From positions 1 through 36,492 of the IMG/VR virus record IMGVR_UViG_3300038441_001652: DNA of 36,492 bases. One strand, 5' to 3'. Shown piece by piece: positions 5,838-13,612 of this stretch. The first letter of the stretch is position 1. Every line of letters starts with the position of its first letter. The translations under genes were made by a program, and so were the position numbers. Origin of the DNA: a virus. The notes beneath the pieces are model-generated. The model was not told the origin of the DNA, ran no database searches, and saw only the letters and a list, made by a program, of their open reading frames with translations.

Positions 5838-8299
5838 GCCCTAATTTTAGCATGCTTAGGGACCCTGTATACTGTGCAGGGTCTTCCGCCTGTTATTTGC
5901 TTTGTACGGACCTCTAGAACCCCTTGGCGCTCCATATCCTCGAGCAACCCATTACGCTCGGCTTGCTTCATTTCACGTGAGGCTTCGCCTATTTGCCCTA
6001 GGGTTACCCAATCTCTGTGCTTATGGTTAAGCTTCTGGATGGCTTTGAATAGCTTAATGAAAGAATCCTCGTGCTTGCTCTTACCTTGGTCATAGATAGC
6101 ATTGGTTATGATATTATCTGCACAGGCATAGGCTACGTCTTTCGCCCACTCATATATCTTCCTAGAGATAACTTCACCTTCATGGCAGATAAGGGAGATC
6201 TTTAGGGCTTGGTGAGGTATGCGTCGCTGGATCGAAGCGGCAACCAGCTCCCCTCGGTCCTCTAGGGTACTTGCTTGCTTACGTATTTCGTCCTGGAACT
6301 GAGCGGCTTCCTTAGCTAGCTTCTCATCTTCGAAAGGAATAAGCTTCGGGGTAAACTTAGTTGGGTCTCGATCAGAAAGCCCCTTAGGTATCGATACGAT
6401 CTTATGGCCTAGCTCCATGATCTCTTTAGGGATGTCCCTAGGATCATTGGTATGCATTTTGGTAGGGATGAAGCTCTTATTGTCTATGATAGGCAACATC
6501 CTAGCCAAGAACCCTCCACTTGCTGCGTCTGTAAGGTAGTTCTTATAGAACAGCTCGGGCTGCGCTGTACCGTACACTGAAAGGTGCGGGTAGTGAACTA
6601 AAGGGCTATTAGCACTGTCTAGCTTAGCGCCATATGCGGCAACGGATGCGTCTGTCATGCTATATAGGTCTAGCAAACTATCTTTCACTGCTACCATGAA
6701 GGGTGACGCGTTTTTAGCGCTGGTCTTGTCTAGAAATTTAATCTGGAATTCGCGCCATATGTAGATCGCGCTACCTCGTGAGTTAAGTAACTGCGTACCT
6801 ATACCGTGGGCAGACTCAGGGACCTGGCTGGAATATTCTGGCTGGATAACTCCCATCTTTGCTAGGAACTTCTCACCACAGATAGCGCCTGCGTCCTTCC
6901 CCTCCCCGCTCTTTGCAAGACCTACTGCATATAGGTTAGGCGAGCAACGGTTAGGGCCAATAATGCGGTGGTGATATAACCCTGCAAGCGGCACAAAGCT
7001 ACTAGCAAACGCCATAGTGCGGTTAGGTACGGGTGCTGTGCCTAGGGCGTACTCTGTCCAAGCTGCAATGGCGTCGGGCGCGGTATCGATTAGGTGCTCA
7101 GGGAAGTATTTATCCGTCATGATCGGGGCGAAGTCTTTGTCAGCCTCGTCTTCTGACGTAAACGTACGGCGTTCTAGCGGAGGGTTCTCATGGTAATCTA
7201 GGACCTGCACAGACTGTAACCTGCCGCGTATATCCTTACGCTTCACTACCTTGTAGCCGTTATGATGCTCTACCCCTTTGTGCCGTGCCATCCAGAATAT
7301 ACTTCCTGCCGCTACACTCCCATTAAAGCCCTTCCATCTAGACCTAAGATCAGACGAGCCCTTATATTTATCAGCGTCTAAAGAGGACCAATCATCCCAT
7401 ACTTCTATACCAAGCCCAGAGCTTTTAATAGCCATGCCAACCTTGAGCCACTCTTCATATCCGAACTTCGAAGGATGCATTCTAGGATCAGCTAAAACGT
7501 TTAGGATGCGTTCCCTTAGAGTCATCTGCTCTGCGTCAGTGCTTAGATAGGATTTGTAATCTGCCTTAGTAAAGAGAGGTTTATTTTCGTCCTTTACAAT
7601 GTGGATAACTTGGTTATATGATGCTTCGCACGCAGCAGGAGGGTATTCACTTATACTCAATGCGTTTGTCTCAACATCCATCTTAGATTTTTGTTTCTCT
7701 TCTGCTGCTAAGAGTTGTGTTGCGTCTATCAACTCGCCAGGACCTAATATTACCTCTGCCAAATTCCGCGTTTCTGCTGTACAGGATGGCAGATACCAAC
7801 GCCACGTAGGGTTGCTACTGCTAGGGTCAATCTGCTCCTTACCATAGGGGAAAGAAGCGATAACATGATCAGCTATTATCTTAAACTGCTCGCAATCTAC
7901 AGGCTTATCGAAGAATAATACCGCTCTCCATTTTTCCCTAGGAGCTTCATTCTCTACCTGCCGCATGTGGCAATGGGTAGTATGCAGGATGTAATAATAA
8001 CCCTTCAACGTCTCCTGAATGATATCCTTAGTCAGGTGCGGAACATTATCGCTCTTGTTGTCAAAATCCAACACTAGGCCAAAAGCCCCGTCTATGTGCT
8101 CTCTAGCGCAGTGCACAGGACCAGGGAAACGCGCGAGACTGAACTGCCTGTTCATCTTCTCTTCTTTGATGCAAGCCTTAGGCGGCTTGATATCATGCAT
8201 TTTGAAGAAGTATCTAACTATCTCATCTATAGTGAATGGATAGCGCTTACCACGCGCAGCGTCTCTAGGGTTCGCAAAGATACTAATTTCAACTTTCAA
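5834..8299 (-). CDS. Bifunctional primase-helicase
   Basis: The 821-aa protein looks like an archaeo-eukaryotic-type primase fused to a DUF3987-like helicase. Visible elements are the primase acidic motif VLDFD (76-80), RAVLFFDKPV (125-134), the D-P-x(n)-W-R-x-Y-L-P-S stretch (158-172), a PriCT_2-like domain (about 280-340, with WLKVGMAI and RWKGF), and an ATPase Walker A (about 462-470, SGEGKD). The usual Walker A Ser/Thr is Asp here. I use the TTG start at 8299 because AAGGGGG lies seven bases upstream and the next Met is at residue 34. It is oriented against both neighbouring plus-strand blocks and probably shares a transcript with the RHH repressor gene. Its role is to start DNA replication. 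Confidence 0.85.
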   Translation of the reverse strand: MKVEISIFANPRDAARGKRYPFTIDEIVRYFFKMHDIKPPKACIKEEKMNRQFSLARFPGPVHCAREHIDGAFGLVLDFDNKSDNVPHLTKDIIQETLKGYYYILHTTHCHMRQVENEAPREKWRAVLFFDKPVDCEQFKIIADHVIASFPYGKEQIDPSSSNPTWRWYLPSCTAETRNLAEVILGPGELIDATQLLAAEEKQKSKMDVETNALSISEYPPAACEASYNQVIHIVKDENKPLFTKADYKSYLSTDAEQMTLRERILNVLADPRMHPSKFGYEEWLKVGMAIKSSGLGIEVWDDWSSLDADKYKGSSDLRSRWKGFNGSVAAGSIFWMARHKGVEHHNGYKVVKRKDIRGRLQSVQVLDYHENPPLERRTFTSEDEADKDFAPIMTDKYFPEHLIDTAPDAIAAWTEYALGTAPVPNRTMAFASSFVPLAGLYHHRIIGPNRCSPNLYAVGLAKSGEGKDAGAICGEKFLAKMGVIQPEYSSQVPESAHGIGTQLLNSRGSAIYIWREFQIKFLDKTSAKNASPFMVAVKDSLLDLYSMTDASVAAYGAKLDSANSPLVHYPHLSVYGTAQPELFYKNYLTDAASGGFLARMLPIIDNKSFIPTKMHTNDPRDIPKEIMELGHKIVSIPKGLSDRDPTKFTPKLIPFEDEKLAKEAAQFQDEIRKQASTLEDRGELVAASIQRRIPHQALKISLICHEGEVISRKIYEWAKDVAYACADNIITNAIYDQGKSKHEDSFIKLFKAIQKLNHKHRDWVTLGQIGEASREMKQAERNGLLEDMERQGVLEVRTKQITGGRPCTVYRVPKHAKIRA
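7600..7608 (-). promoter_or_regulatory. DnaA-box match inside primase gene
   Basis: TGTGGATAA on the plus strand is the exact complement of the consensus DnaA box TTATCCACA. It lies inside the primase-helicase gene, and the surrounding 14 bases are identical to those at 35514-35527. One match inside a coding region may be chance; the pair of matches near the right end makes it worth noting. Confidence 0.3.
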
Positions 8300-8376
8300 T
8301 GTATCCCCCTTAGATAAAATAAGCTATTGGTTGCGTTCGTAAGTTGTAAACGCTATCATATCAGGAACGGATTAGT

Positions 8377-8562
8377 CTAGGGTAAATTTTTGTGCTTAGT
8401 CTCGTCATAGTTCGTATCGACGTGGTCCATAAGGATTTTAGCAATATGACCAGACAAATGACGGTAATTAACGCGAGCCTCGAGTACAAGTTTTTCCTTG
8501 TATTCCTTGGGAATCACAAACATTACTCGAGCTTCGTTTGGACCTAAATTACTAATACTCAT
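8377..8562 (-). CDS. Arc-like ribbon-helix-helix repressor
   Basis: I place the start at ATG 8562 (61 aa), behind AAAGG at a good distance; the longer reading runs back through the operator. The sequence NEARVMFVIPKEYKEKLVLEARVNYRHLSGHIAKIL fits a beta strand followed by two helices, the Arc/MetJ fold that forms dimers and binds operators through the strand. Operator units AACAT/ATGTT lie directly upstream of its gene and also at the left early promoter, so it probably represses itself, the divergent replication operon and the early block. The primase-helicase gene lies downstream on the same strand. Confidence 0.85.
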   Translation of the reverse strand: MSISNLGPNEARVMFVIPKEYKEKLVLEARVNYRHLSGHIAKILMDHVDTNYDETKHKNLP

Positions 8563-8574
8563 AATATGCCTTTT

Positions 8575-8631
8575 AACATTATAACAACATTGCGTCAGCA
8601 TGTTGACAACATTATAATAACATGTTATATG
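8575..8631. promoter_or_regulatory. Divergent promoters with RHH operators
   Basis: Minus strand: TCAACA (8606-8601) and a perfect TATAAT (8583-8578), 17 bp apart, drive the repressor. Plus strand: TTGACA (8603-8608) and TATATG (8626-8631), 17 bp apart, drive the replication operon. The 19-bp unit AACATTATAATAACATGTT (8608-8626) is identical to the left early operator at 180-198, and a second, weaker unit begins at 8575. The plus promoter core, TTGACA through TATAT, is also nearly identical to the left one at 197-224. Repressor binding would block all three promoters. Confidence 0.75.
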
Positions 8632-8692
8632 TTTATAATCAAGTGATAAATATCATTTGGCTTTGAGACAAACAACTTAATATGAGTGCATT

Positions 8693-9061
8693 ATGACACA
8701 TACCATAGAAGCATTGAGTTCTGCATGGGTTGAGTGCAAGCGGCAAGAAGAAGAAGCAAACCGCAAACGCTTAGAAATAGAACAAGAATTATGCCAATTA
8801 GCACGCAGAGAAATACCTGCCCAGGGTTCTGCTACGCTTGGCTCAGTTAAAGTCACCACTGGCTTCGATCGCAAGTGGGATGTGGAAGTTTTGACACAGA
8901 TATACAGAACAAAACCTCCTGTGTTCCCCTTTAAGGTAAGTTGGAAAGAAGATCGCAGAGCTACAAGCAAGCTCGAGATCGAGCATGCCGAGGTAATGGC
9001 GGTGTTTATGCCAGCTCTGACTATCAGAGAAAAGAAACCGTACTTCACATTAGCGGAGTAA
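8693..9061 (+). CDS. Hypothetical protein, 122 aa, first gene of replication operon
   Basis: This is the first gene of the plus-strand replication/recombination operon. The N-terminal third (about 8-45) is a charged helix resembling a coiled coil (ECKRQEEEANRKRLEIEQEL), followed by a beta-rich domain (about 50-118) with GSVKVTTGFDRKWDVEVL. This pattern occurs in small phage proteins encoded beside ssDNA annealing or nuclease genes, but I cannot name the family with certainty. The Shine-Dalgarno sequence is weak (GAGTG). A minus-strand ORF of similar length is a shadow. Confidence 0.65.
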   Translation: MTHTIEALSSAWVECKRQEEEANRKRLEIEQELCQLARREIPAQGSATLGSVKVTTGFDRKWDVEVLTQIYRTKPPVFPFKVSWKEDRRATSKLEIEHAEVMAVFMPALTIREKKPYFTLAE

Positions 9062-9066
9062 CCGCC

Positions 9067-9207
9067 ATGACATCAGAAGAAGCTTACGAAGCCTATAAGC
9101 GGCAGATGAAAATAGTAGAGGGCAACCTTTGCCGCCTTAATCAGTTAGGCGCGATGTACAAACAACTATGTGAACAAGAAGGAAAACAGGAGAAAGAAAA
9201 TGTTTAA
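9067..9207 (+). CDS. Small helical protein, 46 aa
   Basis: ATG 9067 lies six bases after the preceding stop, with GGAG just upstream. It encodes 46 residues of mainly charged helix (EEAYEAYKRQMKIVEGNL at about 4-21, then a Lys/Glu-rich tail). Its last bases overlap the start of the next gene (ATG 9200), so it is coupled. No family is recognised. It is supported by operon spacing rather than by content. Confidence 0.55.
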   Translation: MTSEEAYEAYKRQMKIVEGNLCRLNQLGAMYKQLCEQEGKQEKENV

Positions 9208-10108
9208 TCCAGATATGATAGAAACAGGGAGGCAGATTGAGCCCCCACGTATTCTTATTTATGGTGAGCCAGGTATAGGTAAAACCAAGTTTGCCTCCGA
9301 ATCAGAATCGCCAATCGTTTTAGACTTTGAAGGTAGCAGCAAAACCTTCCAGATGGCACGCATTAAGAAAGATGCTCTTACTTCATCTAACATCGTGTTG
9401 GAAGCTATTAGATATCTATACAAAGCTGAACACCCTTACAAGACAGTAGTACTTGATACAGTAGACTGGTTAGAGCGCATGCTATGTGACGAGATCGCTA
9501 AAGAGCATAAGGCACAGGCTATAGACGACAATAAGGTGAAGGCTCTAGGATTCGGCAGAGGATACACCCTAGTAGTTAATAAGTTCAGAGAGATTTTGCA
9601 TGCTCTAGATTACCTCGTGCAACATAAGGGCATGACTGTCATCTTATGCTGCCATCACAAGGTAAAAAGGATCGAAGAGCCTGACAACGAGGGCTATGAC
9701 ATCCACACACTAAAACTGCACGATAAGGTGCGTGAGCTTATGCAAGAATGGTGTGACTGCATATTATTCGCCAAGCTGAAAGTCCATGTGTCTTCTACGG
9801 ACGCAGGGTTCGGTAAGAAGATAACTAAAGGCCATACAGGCGACGTAGTCCTACATACAAGGAAATCTGCGTCTTATCTAGCTAAGAGTAGGTACCAGAT
9901 CCCAGATGAAATACCGCTTAGCTTCAAGGCGTTCTGGGATGCCTTCGTGCGTGATACTGGTTTTAACCAAGCGCAAAAACCTCTCGCTCCACAAACAAGA
10001 ACAGCAAAAGTAGTACCCATTACACCTACTACGCCAACCTCAACTACTTCTGCTGCCTTTCAAACTGCAAATGGTGCTTATAACCACGCAGAATACCTAG
10101 AACTCTAA
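9200..10108 (+). CDS. RecA-like NTPase (Sak4/AAA_24 type)
   Basis: I place the start at ATG 9200 behind CAGGAGAAAG. The 302-aa protein has a Walker A, GEPGIGKT (22-29), a Walker B-like VVLDTVDW (82-90), and a following ILCCHHK stretch (148-154) typical of the single-domain RecA-like phage NTPases grouped with Sak4 and AAA_24. These act in single-strand annealing or recombination together with a phage ssDNA-binding protein. The C-terminus (about 265-290) is Thr/Pro-rich and probably disordered. The next gene codes for exactly such an ssDNA-binding-like protein (DUF669), which supports the role. Confidence 0.85.
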   Translation: MFNPDMIETGRQIEPPRILIYGEPGIGKTKFASESESPIVLDFEGSSKTFQMARIKKDALTSSNIVLEAIRYLYKAEHPYKTVVLDTVDWLERMLCDEIAKEHKAQAIDDNKVKALGFGRGYTLVVNKFREILHALDYLVQHKGMTVILCCHHKVKRIEEPDNEGYDIHTLKLHDKVRELMQEWCDCILFAKLKVHVSSTDAGFGKKITKGHTGDVVLHTRKSASYLAKSRYQIPDEIPLSFKAFWDAFVRDTGFNQAQKPLAPQTRTAKVVPITPTTPTSTTSAAFQTANGAYNHAEYLEL

Positions 10109-10122
10109 CTAAAGGAAACAAC

Positions 10123-10557
10123 ATGACAAGTTTTTATTTCGACACCAGGGAATACACACCCGACTCTAAGTACGGCGCTATGCCAGACGGCACTTACAAT
10201 GCCATGGTTGTAAAGGCAGAAGAGAGGGTATCTAAAACTACTAATACCCCTTACTTATCGCTAGAACTCGAGATCCTCGAGGGTAAGTACAAAGGCCGTA
10301 AGGTATTCGAGAACCTCTTTATCAATGGCTCAGAGACTGCTCAGAACATCGCAAAAAACAAGCTCAACGGCATTGCTAATGCGTTAGGTTTAGTGGTGAT
10401 CAACAGCGAGAAGGATTTTACCTTCAAACCAATGTCTGTGGTTCTTGCTACTAAAGAAGATAAGAATGAGATCAAGAAGTACTTGCCGAAGCAGCAGAAT
10501 GTAGAGCCTGCTCATTCTAAGGCAGCGCCTCAAATCCACGATTCAATACCGTTCTAA
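10123..10557 (+). CDS. DUF669-family ssDNA-binding-like protein
   Basis: The 144-aa protein shows the DUF669 pattern: an N-terminal GTYNAMVVKAEERVSKTTNTP (about 23-43), GKYKGRKVFENLFING (about 55-70), then a helix and a variable tail. Family members are encoded beside Sak4-like NTPases and are thought to bind ssDNA. The extreme C-terminus is HDSIPF, which resembles the acidic DIPF tip that bacterial SSB uses to recruit partners. ATG 10123 follows AAAGGAAAC. It is two bases before the nuclease gene. Confidence 0.85.
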   Translation: MTSFYFDTREYTPDSKYGAMPDGTYNAMVVKAEERVSKTTNTPYLSLELEILEGKYKGRKVFENLFINGSETAQNIAKNKLNGIANALGLVVINSEKDFTFKPMSVVLATKEDKNEIKKYLPKQQNVEPAHSKAAPQIHDSIPF

Positions 10558-10559
10558 CA

Positions 10560-11378
10560 ATGTTAGTAGATCGTATCTATCAGCATTATGAACAGCAGCA
10601 TGAGGTGGCGCCCCCAAGGTTCCACCTCGGTGCTAGCCAGCTTGGCGCCGATTGCGAGCGCTATGTCTGGATGAGTTATCGTTGGTTCGCCAGCGAGGAC
10701 TTCGAAGGCAGGAAGCTAAGGCTGTTTGATACTGGTAAACGAGAAGAATTCAGGCTGCTTGATGAGTTAAAAGCGATTGGTGTTCAGGTGAAGTTCATCA
10801 GTGATGATCCTGATTTGCAGCATAGAGTATCTGCGCTTAGCGGGCACTTTGGCGGCTCTCTTGATGCAATCGCTACACACATAGATCCTATGGATCCTGA
10901 GAAGCCTTACATACTTGAGTTCAAAACGCACAACACTAAGTCGTTTAACGACCTAAAGAAAAATGGTGTCGTTCAGGCCAAGTGGCAGCACTACGTGCAA
11001 ATGCAGATTTATATGGGGCTAATGGAAATCCCTCAGGCTATCTATCTTGCGGTCTGTAAAGATAACGATGAGCTTTACGAGGAAGAAGTTGTCTTCGATG
11101 AAGAGGTGTTCTCACAACTGATGCAGAAAGCGAGAAGGCTTGTTAAATCGCCCTCCGCACCAGATAAGCTGCACAATAGCCCACAGTTCTTCAAATGTAA
11201 ATGGTGCCCTATGCTAGACGTATGCCATAATGGCACTAAAGCAGCCAAGAGCTGCCGCACCTGTGTTCATTCCGCACCTCATGAGTCAGGCACATGGCTA
11301 TGCACTAAACATGGGGCTACCCTAAGCAACGAACAGCAATTAGCAGCATGCGATGAGTATACTGCAATAGAGTTATGA
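10560..11378 (+). CDS. Cas4-like PD-(D/E)XK nuclease with Fe-S cluster
   Basis: The 272-aa protein has nuclease signatures GGSLDA (98-103, with D102) and LEFKTHN (119-125, with E120 and K122), followed by QMQIY (147-151). Cys32 together with C213, C216 and C222 in CKWCPMLDVC gives the four-cysteine layout of a 4Fe-4S cluster, as in Cas4 and AddB-type nucleases. A further cysteine group, C232, C235, C248 and C264, suggests an added zinc-binding knuckle at the C-terminus. It probably resects DNA for phage recombination. It starts at ATG 10560, two bases after the DUF669 stop. Confidence 0.85.
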   Translation: MLVDRIYQHYEQQHEVAPPRFHLGASQLGADCERYVWMSYRWFASEDFEGRKLRLFDTGKREEFRLLDELKAIGVQVKFISDDPDLQHRVSALSGHFGGSLDAIATHIDPMDPEKPYILEFKTHNTKSFNDLKKNGVVQAKWQHYVQMQIYMGLMEIPQAIYLAVCKDNDELYEEEVVFDEEVFSQLMQKARRLVKSPSAPDKLHNSPQFFKCKWCPMLDVCHNGTKAAKSCRTCVHSAPHESGTWLCTKHGATLSNEQQLAACDEYTAIEL

Positions 11379-11379
11379 T

Positions 11380-13011
11380 ATGGAATTACGTTATTATCAA
11401 GCGGAGTCAGTGGCTAGGACGATGTTATCCTTGCGAGACTCTAGCTCCAACCCATTAGTTGTATTACCCCCAGGAGCTGGTAAAAGCGCTACCATGGGGG
11501 CAATCACTGCCGAACTTGGCGTTCATAGAAGTAAAAAGCTTATCATCGCGCACCGCCTTGAGTTAGTGGAGCAGAACTATAACGCTGTTAAAGCTATTAA
11601 TTCAGGAGCTAGCGTTAGCATTTACTCTAATTCAGCAGGAGAAAAAGATTTCAGCGGCGATGTTGTAGTAGCAAGTATCCAATCTCTTGCCGCCTTACCA
11701 TCTGAAAAGCTGCCCGAGTTCAGCCATCTCTTGATCGATGAGTGCCACATGGTAAATACTGTGGAAATGGGAGAATATAGACGGATTATTTCCGCTCTCA
11801 ACACTCTAAGACGCACTCCCGTAATAGGGATGAGTGCCACCCCCTACCGCTTAGCGGGCGGATATCTTCACAAGGCGAAAGATAGAATCTTTACAGAAAT
11901 AGCCCATGCAGTTCCTATGGCAGAGCTAATAGAAAAGGGATACCTATCACCATTCGCTCATAAAGACTCTATAGAAAGGGTAGATACATCTGAGATAAGC
12001 GTTCATAAAGGAGATTTCGCTCAATATGAATGCGATCAGGCGTTCAACAATACTCCGCTAATCACTGCTGCTATCCAAGATATTCTATCTTACGCTAAAG
12101 GGAGAGATAGCTGGATTGTATTTTGTACTAGCGTAGATCACGCTCATAAAGTCATGAGAGAATTGTGGCGTTACGGAGTTAGCGCCGTAACCGTGACAGG
12201 GGACACTCATATAGATGAACGCAAGATGATCGTGCAGCAGTTTAGGGAAAAGAAAATTAGGGCCATATGCAATTACGATGTGTTAAGCACAGGGTTTGAT
12301 GCTCCTAACGTTGATATGGTAGTGCTACTTAGACCCACAAAAAGCCCAGGGCTGTACGTACAAATGGTAGGGCGTGGCACACGCCTATACCCTAACAAAA
12401 AAGACTGCCTGGTTTTAGATTACGGCCAAAACATTGAGCGCTTTGGGCCAGTAGATAAGGTGAAGGTTAAGCAAGTTAATAATAAAGCTGTAGCAGAAAC
12501 CATCCCTCTGAAGGTCTGTCCTGACTGCCGTGAGGTTATAGGTGATACTGAAAAGATCTGCTCTTCCTGCGGCAAGGTATTTCCTGTGGTTGAGCGTAAG
12601 CGCACACTCCCTGGGACACGCGCCTCCAATTTAGAGGTATTGCGAGGCAGCCTGATGAAGGCTAAATTCGATGGTAAGCAAATATTACAAGTGGTAAAAC
12701 ATAGCGTAGTACTGCACCAGAAGCTCAATAAACCCACAAGCGTTAGAGTGGATTATTATCTGAATATGCTTGATAAGGTGTCTGAATGGATATGCCCAGA
12801 GCACACGGGATATGCTAAAACACAGGCCTTAAAATGGTGGAATCTACACACAGGTAATGACGATATGCCAGAGACTGCAGAAGACCTAAGATATGCTATG
12901 CATAACGTTGGTCTAGCACAGAAGATTGTAGTAGAGTTAGATAATGATTTCCCTAGAATCATAACTAGATATCGCAAAGATAGCCCATTTGGAGGAGTAA
13001 CTCTTGAGTGA
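11380..13011 (+). CDS. SF2 DEAD/DEAH-box helicase
   Basis: The 543-aa protein carries the SF2 motifs in order: PPGAGKS (30-36), DECH (120-123), SATPY (152-156), then the C-terminal RecA-like domain with IVFCTS, STGFD and QMVGRGTR (about 245-350). A four-cysteine zinc ribbon (CPDC and CSSC, about residues 385-405) follows, and a further helical domain of about 140 residues ends the protein. It resembles SSL2/RadD-type phage helicases used in replication or recombination. Its start, ATG 11380, follows one base after the TGA of the nuclease gene. Confidence 0.9.
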   Translation: MELRYYQAESVARTMLSLRDSSSNPLVVLPPGAGKSATMGAITAELGVHRSKKLIIAHRLELVEQNYNAVKAINSGASVSIYSNSAGEKDFSGDVVVASIQSLAALPSEKLPEFSHLLIDECHMVNTVEMGEYRRIISALNTLRRTPVIGMSATPYRLAGGYLHKAKDRIFTEIAHAVPMAELIEKGYLSPFAHKDSIERVDTSEISVHKGDFAQYECDQAFNNTPLITAAIQDILSYAKGRDSWIVFCTSVDHAHKVMRELWRYGVSAVTVTGDTHIDERKMIVQQFREKKIRAICNYDVLSTGFDAPNVDMVVLLRPTKSPGLYVQMVGRGTRLYPNKKDCLVLDYGQNIERFGPVDKVKVKQVNNKAVAETIPLKVCPDCREVIGDTEKICSSCGKVFPVVERKRTLPGTRASNLEVLRGSLMKAKFDGKQILQVVKHSVVLHQKLNKPTSVRVDYYLNMLDKVSEWICPEHTGYAKTQALKWWNLHTGNDDMPETAEDLRYAMHNVGLAQKIVVELDNDFPRIITRYRKDSPFGGVTLE

Positions 13012-13026
13012 TCCATTAACACTCTG

Positions 13027-13055
13027 TTGACAATAGATTATGTATCTTATATTAA
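13027..13055 (+). promoter_or_regulatory. Promoter candidate before the membrane-protein pair
   Basis: A perfect TTGACA (13027-13032) is followed 17 bp later by TATTAA (13050-13055). An alternative TATATT (13048-13053) would be at a 15-bp spacing. It sits in the 69-base gap after the helicase gene, before the first of two small membrane-protein genes, and so may give them separate expression. A CTCTA...TAGAG inverted repeat covering the start point (13057-13074) could be a binding site. Confidence 0.5.
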
Positions 13056-13080
13056 TCTCTAGTATATTATAGAGATCGTC

Positions 13081-13335
13081 ATGGAACCAGAAGACATTGA
13101 AGTAACACTAAGGAAGAGCATAAAGAAGTTCGGAGGAGGGCCAGAGTTCTCGAACCAGTACGGTTCTTTAGGTTATACTCAGTTACAGTCTGAAAAGCCT
13201 AATAAGATAGATTTCTATATATATAAGCAGGAGCTATATAAAAAACTCAGGAATTACACGGTAGGATTAGGGTTGAGCTTGACCATTGTAATCGCACTTG
13301 CCACTATATATTTACGCTTAACATTAGGAGAGTAA
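13081..13335 (+). CDS. Small single-span membrane protein, 84 aa
   Basis: The first 55 residues are hydrophilic (basic, then Gly- and Ser-containing), and residues about 59-80 form a hydrophobic span (TVGLGLSLTIVIALATIYL) close to the C-terminus. This suggests an N-in, tail-anchored topology. The gene follows a strong promoter candidate, ends one base before the next gene, and that neighbour has the same tail-anchored layout. No family is recognised; a role in membrane interference or exclusion is possible but unproven. A lysis role is less likely because the lysis genes are elsewhere. Confidence 0.6.
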   Translation: MEPEDIEVTLRKSIKKFGGGPEFSNQYGSLGYTQLQSEKPNKIDFYIYKQELYKKLRNYTVGLGLSLTIVIALATIYLRLTLGE

Positions 13336-13336
13336 T

Positions 13337-13609
13337 ATGAAACTGGAGAACTCAGTAGTATCTACCAAGGAATACATCGATATCCAAATGGAGAGCACTC
13401 ACGACAAATTAGCTCTTAGGGCAGAAGATCGTTTCAATAAGATTATCGATCGTATGGACTCTAAATTTGATCATATGGACTCTAAATTTGACCGTATTGA
13501 GGCAAAATTCGATGCCAGGTTTAATCACCTAGACACCAGGTTCAATTGGATCGGCGGTCTAGTGGTCACACTGATCATCGCTATCTTTATCAATATCTTT
13601 ATTAGGTAG
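13337..13609 (+). CDS. Tail-anchored coiled-coil protein, 90 aa
   Basis: ATG 13337 follows AGGAG. Residues about 30-66 form heptad repeats with a repeated MDSKFD unit at about 40-52, then IEAKFD and LDTRF, a typical trimeric or tetrameric coiled coil. A membrane span lies at about 71-89 (IGGLVVTLIIAIFINIFI). The repeat is visible in DNA, where the same 17-base run of coding sequence occurs twice in tandem near 13456-13493. Proteins of this architecture recur in phages and mobile elements, mostly without known function. Confidence 0.65.
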   Translation: MKLENSVVSTKEYIDIQMESTHDKLALRAEDRFNKIIDRMDSKFDHMDSKFDRIEAKFDARFNHLDTRFNWIGGLVVTLIIAIFINIFIR

Positions 13610-13612
13610 ACC

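Noticed and set aside
8941-9066. Long reading of the 46-aa gene starting inside the 122-aa gene
   Set aside because: ATG 9067 has GGAG upstream and fits operon spacing; the longer form would overlap the real upstream gene by over 100 bases.
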